DNA of 64,000 bases from positions 62,001-126,000 of the forward strand of contig CAIRJF010000011.1 in NCBI GenBank assembly GCA_903878805.1, written 5' to 3'. Shown here piece by piece: positions 20,295-30,164 of this stretch. Source of the stretch: an uncultured Verrucomicrobia subdivision 3 bacterium (GTDB lineage: Bacteria > Verrucomicrobiota > Verrucomicrobiia > Limisphaerales > UBA11358). How positions within the stretch are numbered: the stretch's first letter is position 1; each line of letters begins with the position of its first letter. A program made the translations under genes and the position numbers. Under the pieces are notes generated by a model that worked only from the letters and a program-made list of their open reading frames with translations, was not told the DNA's origin and did not search any database.

Positions 20295-20533
20295 AAATAA
20301 ATTACGATTGGTTTGCCTCGCAAACAGAGCGGATGATCATAGCTCACAAGGTCTGCCAGTAAAGTAAATTAAATGATTGTCAGAGTAAGACCGCTAACGT
20401 CCCGCTCATGCAATTCTGTGAGCGCAGACTAACTTTTGCTGTTAATGTTAGTAACCCTGACTCTATGTGGTCGGCTTGGTGACGACGACTTATCTGTTGA
20501 CTTACTCAGCTAATAAGTGCATTACTTGTCCGC

Positions 20534-20884
20534 ATGAGTTCAATCAATAACTTGTCTATCCAACAATTGCGCCAGGCAGCCAACCTCAAAGAGAAGATTG
20601 TCGCCTTGGAAAAACAATTAAGCCAGTTGCTCGGCTCAACGGCCAAAGCTGTCGCCAGTCCGGCGCCGAAGAAAAAAAAGGGCGGCATGAGCGCCGCCGG
20701 TAAAGCCCGCATTGCCGCCGCGCAAAAAGCTCGCTGGGCCAAAGTGAAAGCCGCCAAGCCGGCCAAAGTTGTCAAGGCTGCGAAACCGGCCAAAAAGAAA
20801 TTTGTTATGAGCGCAGCCGCCAAGGCCAAAATCTCGGCCGCCGTAAAAGCTCGCTGGGCCAAAATCAAGGCCGAGAAAAAGTAA
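20534..20884 (+). CDS. Small Lys/Ala-rich basic protein with two KARWAKxKA repeats (histone H1-like tail)
   Basis: GGMSAAGKARIAAAQKARWAKVKAAKPAKVVKAAKPAKKKFVMSAAAKAKISAAVKARWAKIKAEKK. Confidence 0.7.
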   Translation: MSSINNLSIQQLRQAANLKEKIVALEKQLSQLLGSTAKAVASPAPKKKKGGMSAAGKARIAAAQKARWAKVKAAKPAKVVKAAKPAKKKFVMSAAAKAKISAAVKARWAKIKAEKK

Positions 20885-20902
20885 TTAACTCTGTTTCCGC
20901 AA

Positions 20903-20935
20903 AAAGCTGGAGTTCTCTCAACTCCAGCTTTTTTT
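20903..20935 (+). terminator. Rho-independent terminator
   Basis: aaagctggagtt-ctctc-aactccagcttttttt. Confidence 0.8.
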
Positions 20936-21107
20936 GTTTTTTTGCCCCGACGTTTCGCGACTAGAAAACGGTGCAAGCGGATTGGTTGAATGGAGAATTT
21001 TTCACCCGGAGGATTGCAGTTGGTATTTGTCCGCACTTGCATTTTTTGGCCGAGTGGAGCAATTTGGCCTTCACAAATCGGTTAACAAATTAAACAATTA
21101 AAAAATC

Positions 21108-21716
21108 ATGCCATACGAACTTCCTCCCCTGCCCTACGACAAGGCCGCGCTTGAACCGCATTTTGACGCGCTGACGATGGAAATCCATCACGACCGTCAT
21201 CACAAGGCTTATGTTGACAACCTCAACAAGGCCATCGCCGGCAATTCCGCGCTCGAAGCCAAGTCCATCTGTGACCTCGTCAAAGATCTCGCCTCGGTTC
21301 CCGAAAACATTCGCGGCCCGGTGCGCAACAACGGCGGTGGCCACTGGAACCATTCGTTCTTCTGGAAAATTCTCGCACCGAACGCGGGCGGCGCACCGAC
21401 AGGCAAACTCGCGGACGATATCACGGCCGCGTTTGGCAGCTTCGAGGATTTCAAGGCGAAGTTTGAAGCGGCGGGCATCGGCCGCTTCGGCAGCGGCTGG
21501 GTATGGCTGGTCAGCAACAATGGTAAACTGGAAATTGTTTCCACGCCCAACCAAGACAATCCGCTCATGGGCAAGGCCATCGCTGGTTGCGAGGGCAAGC
21601 CGCTCATCGGCGCGGATGTGTGGGAACACGCCTACTATTTGAAATACCAGAACAAGCGCGCGGATTATTTGAAGGCGTTTTGGAATGTGCTGAACTGGAA
21701 CGCGGTTCAGTATTGA
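21108..21716 (+). CDS. sodB/sodA: Superoxide dismutase (Fe/Mn)
   Basis: [61 protein letters not shown]. Confidence 0.96.
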   Translation: MPYELPPLPYDKAALEPHFDALTMEIHHDRHHKAYVDNLNKAIAGNSALEAKSICDLVKDLASVPENIRGPVRNNGGGHWNHSFFWKILAPNAGGAPTGKLADDITAAFGSFEDFKAKFEAAGIGRFGSGWVWLVSNNGKLEIVSTPNQDNPLMGKAIAGCEGKPLIGADVWEHAYYLKYQNKRADYLKAFWNVLNWNAVQY

Positions 21717-21732
21717 TTCGTAAAAAAAATTC

Positions 21733-21763
21733 AACCGGAACAAGCAATTGTTCCGGTTTTTTT
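21733..21763 (+). terminator. Rho-independent terminator after sod
   Basis: aaccggaacaa-gcaa-ttgttccggtttttttt. Confidence 0.8.
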
Positions 21764-22333
21764 ATGCGCCGCCGCGCCGCTTGCATTTATCTTGCCTGCC
21801 TGTGCCTTGCGACCGGCGACTTGATGGCTTCTCCGCGAACCGGCCATCGCGACAGCATTGAGCGAAATATCAGCGCTGGTGACCATTGCCTTTTTTACTC
21901 GACCAATCAAGATCCGGACTGGCATGGCGTGGTGATGTTGCGCAAGCCGCAAACGCCGGTCATTCACTGGTATGACAAAATCAATCCGGTCTGGTGGCTG
22001 GGCAATGCCGAGGAGCCGGTTCCGCCCGCGTGGTATGCGCCGGACAATCCGCACCGCCAGCGGAACTGGTATTACCGCAACCCGTTCGCCAACTTCACCT
22101 ATTACGTCATCGGCGTGGCGGACAAAGACACGATGCGCTACGGACGCTACCCCAAACTGGTGGGCAACCCGCACGGCGGCTGGAATTTTGCGGTGACGCG
22201 ACGGCGCATCGTGCTGCTGCCGTTTTGGGATTACAAAAACTCTCGTATGGAATTTTATTTCGGCTGGCGCGAGCGCGGCAACTTCGGCATCAAGCTGAAT
22301 TTTCACAACACGCCGGAGCAATTTAAGCCGTAA
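21764..22333 (+). CDS. Exported hypothetical protein
   Basis: N-terminal signal-like MRRRAACIYLACLCLATGDLMA; ATG immediately after the terminator T-tract. Confidence 0.6.
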   Translation: MRRRAACIYLACLCLATGDLMASPRTGHRDSIERNISAGDHCLFYSTNQDPDWHGVVMLRKPQTPVIHWYDKINPVWWLGNAEEPVPPAWYAPDNPHRQRNWYYRNPFANFTYYVIGVADKDTMRYGRYPKLVGNPHGGWNFAVTRRRIVLLPFWDYKNSRMEFYFGWRERGNFGIKLNFHNTPEQFKP

Positions 22334-22396
22334 GCGCAGTCTGGTTTTGGTTTACCGGTAATAACTTCTTTTCCCAATCTTGCGTTTGCCTGAAGT

Positions 22397-23824
22397 TCAA
22401 CACACCCGCGCAAACTCGATTCCGAGCAGCTTGCCTAGTTTGTCAATTTTGTCCGCAATGTGGCCCACGCCGACCGCGCAATGATGCGCCGGGCCGTGCG
22501 CGTTCCAGTCGTTCACAAATTTTCGCGCGCCGATGGAAAATTTGTAGCGCGAATTTGTGTTGCCAATTTCCAGAATCGGGCCGGGCACGGATTCACCCTC
22601 GGCCACGAGCAGTTTTAATTTTCCCTCGGCAGTTTCTACGACGGAAAGCAAAGTCACTGCGCCGTGCTTTACGGACATTTCTACGGACAAGCCGCGTCCG
22701 ACTTTGCCGTGATATACTTTCAAAGGACGCACTTTCGTTTTGCCTTCCGCGATTTTGATGTGGCCGGGACCGTCGTGACCCATCAACACCACGTCGTCCG
22801 TGAAATCCATCGCGTAGTATTCGGTGAACGAGCCGCCGACGCCGAAGGTGTCCATGATTTTCATGGCCTGCGCGTTCTTCACCTCGTATTCGCCGGCGAC
22901 GGGAATGCCGCGCGCGGTCAACAGTGAATTGCCCAAAATAATCGAGCTGATGGCGTCTTCGTTTTCCGCGTTGCCCGTGCCGTTGTAAAAATACGCGAGC
23001 GAGCCGAGATCGTGTTCTTTCACCAAACGGTCGAGCGCGACGGAAGTTTTCGCGGCGCGTTCGAGTTCGGCCTGCGAACAATCCGGCTGCACGGCGAAAA
23101 TTTTTTGAAAATGCGCGACACGGTTTTTGATTTGCGCGGCGGAAACTTCGCGGCGCAAGGCGGCGAGTTCGTCCACTTCGAGAATTTCCAGATGGCCGCC
23201 GAACGTGGCGCATTGCAGCGTGGTGTCGGAATAAATATCCAGCATCCCGCCGTAATAGTGGCCCATCAAACCCAAGCGATTGTGAAACATCGTGTGCGCC
23301 ACGCGCGCGGCTTCGATCCACGCGTCCACTTCGTGCCAGCAAATTTCATCGTCGTGCAACAGGCCGGTGACTTGGTGAAAATCAATTTTTGTGCGGCGGA
23401 AAACGTTGGCGATTTCCGGCACGGGACACGCGGCGCAAAAGGCAAGCCAGTCGCCGGTCATCGCGGTGCGGTCGCCCATGGCATTGAATTTTTCGTAATC
23501 AATCGCGGCGGCGGGCGCGAGGTTCAAAATGATGACGGGAACTTTCGCGCGCTGCACCACGGGCAAAACGGTGGACGAAAGCGCGTAGGTCGTGACGTGT
23601 ATAAAAATCACATCCACGTCCGCCACGCGAAATTGATGGCTGGCTTCGAGCGCTTTTTTTGGACTGTCAACCAGGCCGAGATTCACAACTTCAACGCCGG
23701 GTCGCTCCAATTTTTTTTGGACGGTGCGGATGTAGCCTTCGAGGCGCGGCTTGAGTCCCTTGAACTGTGGCCAGTAGGTGTCGAGACCGATGCCGAACAA
23801 ACCGACGCGAAGTTGACGCTTCAT
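22397..23824 (-). CDS. L-arabinose/L-fucose isomerase-family protein
   Basis: VGLFGIGLDTYWPQFKGLKPRLEGY...; LGLMGHYYGGMLDIYSD; fucose/arabinose isomerase fold pattern. Confidence 0.75.
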   Translation of the reverse strand: MKRQLRVGLFGIGLDTYWPQFKGLKPRLEGYIRTVQKKLERPGVEVVNLGLVDSPKKALEASHQFRVADVDVIFIHVTTYALSSTVLPVVQRAKVPVIILNLAPAAAIDYEKFNAMGDRTAMTGDWLAFCAACPVPEIANVFRRTKIDFHQVTGLLHDDEICWHEVDAWIEAARVAHTMFHNRLGLMGHYYGGMLDIYSDTTLQCATFGGHLEILEVDELAALRREVSAAQIKNRVAHFQKIFAVQPDCSQAELERAAKTSVALDRLVKEHDLGSLAYFYNGTGNAENEDAISSIILGNSLLTARGIPVAGEYEVKNAQAMKIMDTFGVGGSFTEYYAMDFTDDVVLMGHDGPGHIKIAEGKTKVRPLKVYHGKVGRGLSVEMSVKHGAVTLLSVVETAEGKLKLLVAEGESVPGPILEIGNTNSRYKFSIGARKFVNDWNAHGPAHHCAVGVGHIADKIDKLGKLLGIEFARVC

Positions 23825-23835
23825 GCGAAAATTAT

Positions 23836-24225
23836 TTAGCCGGAAACCAAAATTGTATTCGCGTATTGCGTCGTGTCGCCGGTGCGAATCATGCCAATGG
23901 CGTGCGGCACGCGTTTTTTGAATTCGAAGTGCGGTTCAAATTTTGTCGGAACGCCTTTAAGTGCGGCGGCGAATTTTGTGCGAGTCGCGGGCGAATTGTT
24001 TTTTAAAAATTCTTTCGCTTGAAACGCCTCGGTGAAATTGTGATTCGCGCGCACGGCAGCGATGAGTTGCAATACCGTCGGCAAATCGTCCACGACGGAA
24101 ATATCCACCGTCTCAATCATCGGCCAGAATGGAAAGCCGCGGTCGGCGATGACGAGCGCGTTGGTGTGGCGCACGCGGGCGAGCAGCGAGAGGATTTGCG
24201 GATTAAGAATGCCTTGGTTGATCAT
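23836..24225 (-). CDS. RbsD/FucU-family sugar mutarotase
   Basis: ILNPQILSLLARVRHTNALVIADRGFPFWPMIETVDISVVDDLPTV. Confidence 0.85.
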   Translation of the reverse strand: MINQGILNPQILSLLARVRHTNALVIADRGFPFWPMIETVDISVVDDLPTVLQLIAAVRANHNFTEAFQAKEFLKNNSPATRTKFAAALKGVPTKFEPHFEFKKRVPHAIGMIRTGDTTQYANTILVSG

Positions 24226-24234
24226 AAAAAAATT

Positions 24235-25659
24235 CTAGTGGCGCAGCAGCGAGACGCCAAGCTTCAAAAGTATTTGCGCATCGGCATCCGACTTGGCCTC
24301 GGCGTAAATGCGCAGCACCGGTTCCGTGCCGGAACCGCGCAACATCAGCCACGTTGAATCTGCCGCGACAAATTTGACGCCGTCGCGGGAATCTACTTTG
24401 ACCAGCTGCGAGCGGAGTAGTTTTTGGGGTGGATTTGCGGCCAGCCACTTCATCAGCGTCGCACGTTTTTCCAACGGGTAATGCGCGTCATATCGCGAAT
24501 ATCGATGTGGGCCAAATTCTTTTTCCAACCGCGCGTAAATTTTATTTACGGAAATTTTCTCCATCGCCAGCATCTCCAGCAAAAATAATCCGGCGGCCAA
24601 ACCATCGCGTTCGGGAATATGGTCAGCAAAACCGACCGAACCGCTTTCTTCCGCGCCGAAGAGTGCGCCGGGCTTCATCAATTCCGGCGCGATGAAACGA
24701 AAGCCGATGCCGACCTCCGTCAACGGCAGATTCCACGCCGCGCACATTTTATCCACCATCGCCGTCGTGTTGAAAGTTTTTGTCACCGTGCCACGCCCGC
24801 CGCGATTGCGCACAAGATGATGCAGCAGCAATGCAATCACTTGCTGATTTGTGAACGGCTTGCCGTGACCATCCATCGCGCCAATGCGGTCGGCATCGCC
24901 ATCGGTCACAAGGCAGAGGTCATGCGGATTTTTTTTTAATTGCGCGCCGCCGAGCGCATAATTTTTCGGCAACGGCTCCGGGCAAATGCCACCAAACAAA
25001 ATATCATGTGCACCGTTGAGCGTGGTGACTTGGCAACTTGTTCCGTCCAGCAAAGTTTGAAAAACGCCTGCGCCTACACCGAACAAAGCATCGTGCGCGA
25101 CACGCAATTTGGATTTGGCAATCAACTTGAAGTCCACCAGTCTTTTTATCGCGCGAAAATGCGCTGGACGAACGTCAGCAACGGGAATCTTTAGTTTTGA
25201 ATTTTTAGTTTTAAGTTGCGGCGGGCTTTTGTCCAAAAGACTTTCAACCGCCTTGCAAGTTGCCTCATCGCTGCTGCCGCCGAAATGTGATTTTAGCTTA
25301 AATCCATTGAAGATTGGCGGATTATGGCTGGCGGTAATCATCACGCCGCCCACCGCGCCGAGATTCTTCACAGCGAAGGAAATGCACGGCGTCGGTGTCG
25401 GCTCTGGCGTGAGGACAACCTGAAAATTATTTGCCGTAAAAACTTCGGCGGTGAGCTGCGCGAAACGCTCGGACAAAAAACGACGGTCGTAGCCGACGAT
25501 GACTTTCGGCTCGCGCCGGAAAATTTCAGACTTGGGATTGGAGATTTCCGACTTCCAAAAATCAGCGGCGGCTTGCGCAACGCGCGCGACGTTGGCAAAG
25601 GTAAAATCTTCCGCGATGATTGCGCGCCAGCCGTCGGTGCCGAATCTAACCTGACTCAT
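24235..25659 (-). CDS. Phosphoglucomutase/phosphomannomutase family
   Basis: MSQVRFGTDGWRAII, GGVMITASHNPPIFNGFKLK, VTDGDADRIGAMD, FGAEESGSVGF. Confidence 0.93.
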   Translation of the reverse strand: MSQVRFGTDGWRAIIAEDFTFANVARVAQAAADFWKSEISNPKSEIFRREPKVIVGYDRRFLSERFAQLTAEVFTANNFQVVLTPEPTPTPCISFAVKNLGAVGGVMITASHNPPIFNGFKLKSHFGGSSDEATCKAVESLLDKSPPQLKTKNSKLKIPVADVRPAHFRAIKRLVDFKLIAKSKLRVAHDALFGVGAGVFQTLLDGTSCQVTTLNGAHDILFGGICPEPLPKNYALGGAQLKKNPHDLCLVTDGDADRIGAMDGHGKPFTNQQVIALLLHHLVRNRGGRGTVTKTFNTTAMVDKMCAAWNLPLTEVGIGFRFIAPELMKPGALFGAEESGSVGFADHIPERDGLAAGLFLLEMLAMEKISVNKIYARLEKEFGPHRYSRYDAHYPLEKRATLMKWLAANPPQKLLRSQLVKVDSRDGVKFVAADSTWLMLRGSGTEPVLRIYAEAKSDADAQILLKLGVSLLRH

Positions 25660-26372
25660 AGTGGCAGCAACGGAGATGATAGCGATGGAACTTTCAAATC
25701 GGCCAGCGCGGGGTCGTTGTCGTGCGCGATTTTCCGCATCTTGGTGATAGCGGCTTTCAGGCTGCGCGCTCCAAATAAACTGGTTCCTGCCACAAAAGTA
25801 TCGGCGCCAGCCCGGGCGCATTCGGCAACGGTTTGATTATTTATGCCGCCGTCCACTTCGAGGCGGTAATTTAATTTCCGTTCGCGCCGCCACGCGTCGG
25901 CTAGCTGGATTTTGGGCAGGCATTCGTGAATAAAAGTTTGTCCGCCGAAGCCGGGATTGACGGTCATCACGAGGAGCAAATCTATCTTGTCGAGATATGG
26001 CTGGGCGGCGGTGATGGCGGTGGGCGGATTGACGGCAAGGCCGACTTTTTTGCCGAGCTGTTTAATTTTCCAAATGAGCGGCAAAACCTGTTCGCCGAGT
26101 TCAACATGGATGATGAGCTGGTCGGCACCGGCTTTGACGAATGGCTCCAGCAAAATTTCCGGTTTGCCGCACATGAGGTGGACGTCAAAAAAAAGTTTTT
26201 TGGCGTGCGGACGGACGGCGGCGACGACGGCAGGGCCGAAGGAAATGTTCGGCACGAATTGGCCGTCCATGATGTCGAGGTGCAACCAATCGGCACCGGC
26301 GCTTTCGGCACGCGCGGCTTCCTTGCCCAAACGGGTGAAATCGGCGGCGAGCAGTGACGGCGCGATGATCAT
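25656..26372 (-). CDS. rpe: Ribulose-phosphate 3-epimerase
   Basis: IIAPSLLAADFTRLGKE, WLHLDIMDGQFVPNISFGP, MTVNPGFGGQTFI, EVDGGINNQTV. Confidence 0.96.
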   Translation of the reverse strand: MIIAPSLLAADFTRLGKEAARAESAGADWLHLDIMDGQFVPNISFGPAVVAAVRPHAKKLFFDVHLMCGKPEILLEPFVKAGADQLIIHVELGEQVLPLIWKIKQLGKKVGLAVNPPTAITAAQPYLDKIDLLLVMTVNPGFGGQTFIHECLPKIQLADAWRRERKLNYRLEVDGGINNQTVAECARAGADTFVAGTSLFGARSLKAAITKMRKIAHDNDPALADLKVPSLSSPLLPL

Positions 26373-26438
26373 TTCAAATGTTTTTTAATTTCAAGCCGAG
26401 CCGAATTAAAACGATAAATAACACGGTAACATCAAAAA

Positions 26439-29400
26439 TTAATTTTGCTTCATGTCGAGGCAGTTGCGGATGGTCTTGGTGAGCGTCTGTGGCAAATATG
26501 GTTTCTGGAGATATTGGATGCCGGGGTCGAGCTTGAAATCCTTGCCGAGCGTTTCCGCGCCGTAGCCGCTGGAAAAAATCACCTTCATCTTCGGCTCGTC
26601 GGCCCAGATTTTTTCGGCAACTTCGCGTCCGTTCATGCCGCCGGTCATGATGACATCGGTGAAGACGAGGTTGATTTCCTTTTTGTATTGCGCCCAGATT
26701 TGCAACGCGCTGGGGCCGTCCACCGCCTCAAAAATGCGGTAGCCATGGCGGCGCAGTTCGCGGGCCACGAAATCCCGCAGGTCGCGTTCGTCCTCAACGA
26801 TGAGGATGGTTTCGTTGCCGCCGCGCTGGCGGAATTGCGTTTCTGCATTTTCCGGCGCGACGACGGCCTGATTTGTCGCGGGCAGAAAAACGTGAAAGGT
26901 CGTGCCCTTATTCAGCACGCTCTCAACTTGCACCCAGCCGTGGTGCTGTTTGACAATGCCGAAAACCGTGGCCAGACCAAGGCCGGTTCCCTTGCCGAGT
27001 TCTTTGGTCGTGAAAAACGGCTCGAAAATGCGCACCATGTTTTCGGGCGGGATGCCACAGCCGGTGTCGCTGTGGCTCAGGCAGACGAATTTTCCGGGGC
27101 GGGCGTCGAGCACGGACTTGGTGTAATCGGCGTCAATTTCCCGCTGGCTCACGCGAACGGTGAGCTGACCGCCGCGCGGCATGGCGTCGCGGGAATTCAC
27201 GGACAGGTTCAACAAGACTTGTTCCATCATGCCGGGGTCGGCCTCGACGACGGCTGGCGTGCCGTTGAAATTGATTTGCAACGACACGTCCTCACCGAGC
27301 AGCCGTCCGAGCATCTCGGACATCCCGCCAACAAGCTGGTTCAGGTCAATCGGGCGCGGATTGGAAACTTGTTTGCGACCGAAGGCGAGCAGCTGGCGCG
27401 TCAAGCCGGCGGCGCGTTCGGATGCCTGCTTGATTTGTTGAGCCGAGAGTTGTGCCTTGGAATCGAGCGGCTGCATCGTGAGCAGCGTGGCGTGGCCGAG
27501 GATGACGGTGAGAATGTTATTGAAATCGTGCGCGATGCCGCCAGCGAGCTGGCCGATGGCCTCCATCTTCTGCGATTGCCGCAACTGTCCCTCCAGTTTT
27601 TTCTGTTCGGTGATGTCGCGGAACAGGCTCAACAGCAGGCGCGGTTTGCCGCCAAGCTCGACATACGAATCGGTGATTTCAAAAACCACCTGGCGACCGT
27701 CGTGCAGAACAAATTCTTTCGCACTTTTGCCCTTGATCGCGCCGGAGTGGAAATTATTCCGGTGTGAATTCAGCATCTTGTCCCAATCCGACCGGCCATC
27801 ATAAATGACCGTGAACGGTTTGCCGTCAAGTTGCTTCGCCGTCATGCCGACGAGCGTGCCGAACGCCTCGTTGACCGCCACAATGAGGCCGCTTTCATCC
27901 GTGAGCCGCATGCCGTCGGTGGAATTTTCCCACACGGAGCTGAACAAGGTTTCCGAGCTGCGGCGTGCCGTCTCCACCGCCAGCCGTTCCGTGATGTCGC
28001 GGACGTGAAAGAGCAGCGCCGGTTTGCCTTCAAACTCCACACGCACCACGCGGATTTCCACCGGCACGTTGCGGCCGTCCGCACGGCGGCTTTCGCTCTC
28101 GATCCATGAAATCTGGCCGCTGGCAAACTGGTGGAATTCCGACTGCGCCCGCTCGCGTCGCTCTGGCGGGACGAGTTCCTCGATGGCGTTCTTGCCGATC
28201 AGCCGCTCGCGTTCCACGCCATGCAATTGGCAAGCCGCGCGGTTCGCGTCCAACACATTGCCTTGCATGTCCTCGACAAAAATCGCGTCCGGCGAATTTT
28301 CAAACAGCTCGCGGAAACGGCGCTGGCTGTGGCGCAATTCCTCCTCGGCGCGGATGCGTTCCAGCGCGCCGCTGCACTGGTCGGCCAGCGTCTGAAGCGT
28401 TTGCAAGTCCGCCGGCGTGTAGCTGCCGGACAAACGGTTTTGGATGAACAACACGCCGATGACAATCTCGCCCTTGCGGATCGGCGCAATCATCGTCGTG
28501 CCATCCTTGTCGCCGGTCTCGTCGGCGGAAATCAATTCTGCGCCGCGCGCAATCACTCGTTGCACCAGCGCGTTCGCGGACTTGGGCTGTGGCGAGGCCG
28601 GGATTTCCACCCGCAGACCGTCAATCGTGGTGATGGTCAGAAGCGAAGTCACTTCATCATTTTCCGCCGAATACAAATCTACCGCAAAATCGTCCCAATG
28701 AAACAGTTCGTCCGCCGCCTCGCAAATGAACATGGCCGCCGAGGATGGGATGCTCACCGCGCTCAACTGGTGGCTCAATTTGCCGAACACGGCGTTGTGA
28801 TGCGCCGCGCGCCGCCGCTCCGTCACGTCCGTCGCCATCGCCAGCGCACACAGCCGGTTCTTGAACGCCAGCGGCGACCAGATAATTTCCATATCCATCG
28901 AACCGCCTTTTTTCCGCCGGTGCCGCCAGACGATGCCCTGGCTTTCCGCGTCCCACATGGAATTGTTATCGTGCCGGTCGCGCTCGGCCACCCGGAGATC
29001 CGCCAATGTCATGGACAAAAATTCTTCCTGACTGAAGCCGTAATGATTGATGGCCGCCTCGTTGACCTCCACGATGGCCAGCGTCTCCAGATCAAACACC
29101 CACATGGGATGCGGATTGCCGTGGAATAAAAGCCGGTATTGTTTTTCGCTCTGGCGCAACTCGGCCTCCGCCTTTTCGCGCCGCGCATGTTCATTGGCCT
29201 CGGACACCGCGCGCAGCACGGAGGACGGCAGTCGCTCGCGATTTTGTTTTAGAACGTAATCCGTCGCGCCCGCTTTGAGGCTTTCAATGGCCGCCAGTTC
29301 GCCGATGGTTCCCGAGAGCAGGATGAACGGAATGTTCGGCAGTTTCTCACGGACGATGCGCAGCCCCTCAATGCCCGTGAAGTTCGGCAGCCGGAAATCC

Positions 29401-29567
29401 GCCAGGATCAAATCCCATTTTTCCTTTTCCAGCAGCGCCGTAAATTCCTCCCGGTTCGTCGCCAGCACCACCGACGCCGCGATGCCCTCGTGCGCCAGTT
29501 GGTCGCGCACCAGTTGGCAGTCAGCCGGATTGTCTTCCAGATGCAGGATGCGGAGCGCTTGGTTCAT
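26439..29567 (-). CDS. Hybrid sensor histidine kinase: N-terminal REC, PAS, GAF-like, PAS repeats, HisKA-HATPase, C-terminal REC
   Basis: MNQALRILHLEDNPADCQLVRDQL...; GGIAHDFNNILTVILGHATLL; DTGCGIPPENMVRIFEPFFTTKELGKGTGLGL; ILIVEDERDLRDFVARELRRHGY. Confidence 0.93.
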   Translation of the reverse strand: MNQALRILHLEDNPADCQLVRDQLAHEGIAASVVLATNREEFTALLEKEKWDLILADFRLPNFTGIEGLRIVREKLPNIPFILLSGTIGELAAIESLKAGATDYVLKQNRERLPSSVLRAVSEANEHARREKAEAELRQSEKQYRLLFHGNPHPMWVFDLETLAIVEVNEAAINHYGFSQEEFLSMTLADLRVAERDRHDNNSMWDAESQGIVWRHRRKKGGSMDMEIIWSPLAFKNRLCALAMATDVTERRRAAHHNAVFGKLSHQLSAVSIPSSAAMFICEAADELFHWDDFAVDLYSAENDEVTSLLTITTIDGLRVEIPASPQPKSANALVQRVIARGAELISADETGDKDGTTMIAPIRKGEIVIGVLFIQNRLSGSYTPADLQTLQTLADQCSGALERIRAEEELRHSQRRFRELFENSPDAIFVEDMQGNVLDANRAACQLHGVERERLIGKNAIEELVPPERRERAQSEFHQFASGQISWIESESRRADGRNVPVEIRVVRVEFEGKPALLFHVRDITERLAVETARRSSETLFSSVWENSTDGMRLTDESGLIVAVNEAFGTLVGMTAKQLDGKPFTVIYDGRSDWDKMLNSHRNNFHSGAIKGKSAKEFVLHDGRQVVFEITDSYVELGGKPRLLLSLFRDITEQKKLEGQLRQSQKMEAIGQLAGGIAHDFNNILTVILGHATLLTMQPLDSKAQLSAQQIKQASERAAGLTRQLLAFGRKQVSNPRPIDLNQLVGGMSEMLGRLLGEDVSLQINFNGTPAVVEADPGMMEQVLLNLSVNSRDAMPRGGQLTVRVSQREIDADYTKSVLDARPGKFVCLSHSDTGCGIPPENMVRIFEPFFTTKELGKGTGLGLATVFGIVKQHHGWVQVESVLNKGTTFHVFLPATNQAVVAPENAETQFRQRGGNETILIVEDERDLRDFVARELRRHGYRIFEAVDGPSALQIWAQYKKEINLVFTDVIMTGGMNGREVAEKIWADEPKMKVIFSSGYGAETLGKDFKLDPGIQYLQKPYLPQTLTKTIRNCLDMKQN

Positions 29568-29740
29568 TCGTGTTTTTGACGGACCGGCAAAAAATACTTC
29601 CGCACAAACAACCAGCCTGCCGCCCAAAAGTAAAGCGGGATGATGCAAGCAATACGGTTTTGTTTTCACTGTTGACATTCCGGCGCGTTTCACTAGGCTC
29701 TCCGGCTCTTTAGCAAATCAAATTGACCGAAAAATAAATT

Positions 29741-30016
29741 ATGCCGAATACGAAGTCAGCCGAACGCCGGATGCGCAACAGCCAGCGTAAAAACCTCCAG
29801 AACAGCCGCGTCAAATCCAAGCTGCGCCGCACGGAAAAAGAATTCCGCGCCGCCGTTGTCGCGGGCAAGACGGAGGAGGCCATCAAGCTCCTGCCCGGCG
29901 TCCATTCCGCTTACGACAAGGCCGTGAAGGTCGGTGCCATCGCCCGCCCCACTGCCAACCGCAAAAAATCCCGGCTGGCCATCTCCATCAAGGCCGTCCG
30001 TCCCGCCGCCAAATAA
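29741..30016 (+). CDS. rpsT: 30S ribosomal protein S20
   Basis: MPNTKSAERRMRNSQRKNLQNSRVKSKLRRTEKEF. Confidence 0.93.
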   Translation: MPNTKSAERRMRNSQRKNLQNSRVKSKLRRTEKEFRAAVVAGKTEEAIKLLPGVHSAYDKAVKVGAIARPTANRKKSRLAISIKAVRPAAK

Positions 30017-30164
30017 GTAAGCGGCTTTTTAAAAATTCCGTTTGCCCGCATGAGGTGGCTTAATAGCTCTTCACGCGGGTATTTTTGTTTTAATTTCTGC
30101 GGCTGGTTCGTTCTGAAGAATTAAGTAATTTTCTGCGCTTATCACGCGTCTGCCTTTGCAATAA

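Noticed and set aside
20300-20530. Possible ncRNA/tRNA in the 230-bp gap upstream of the basic protein
   Set aside because: No tRNA cloverleaf, CCA or convincing structured motif seen by eye.
26445-27767. 440-aa + strand ORF
   Set aside because: Antisense shadow of the histidine kinase gene; low-complexity His/Ala/Gly composition, no family features.
28131-29129. 332-aa + strand ORF
   Set aside because: Antisense shadow of the histidine kinase gene.
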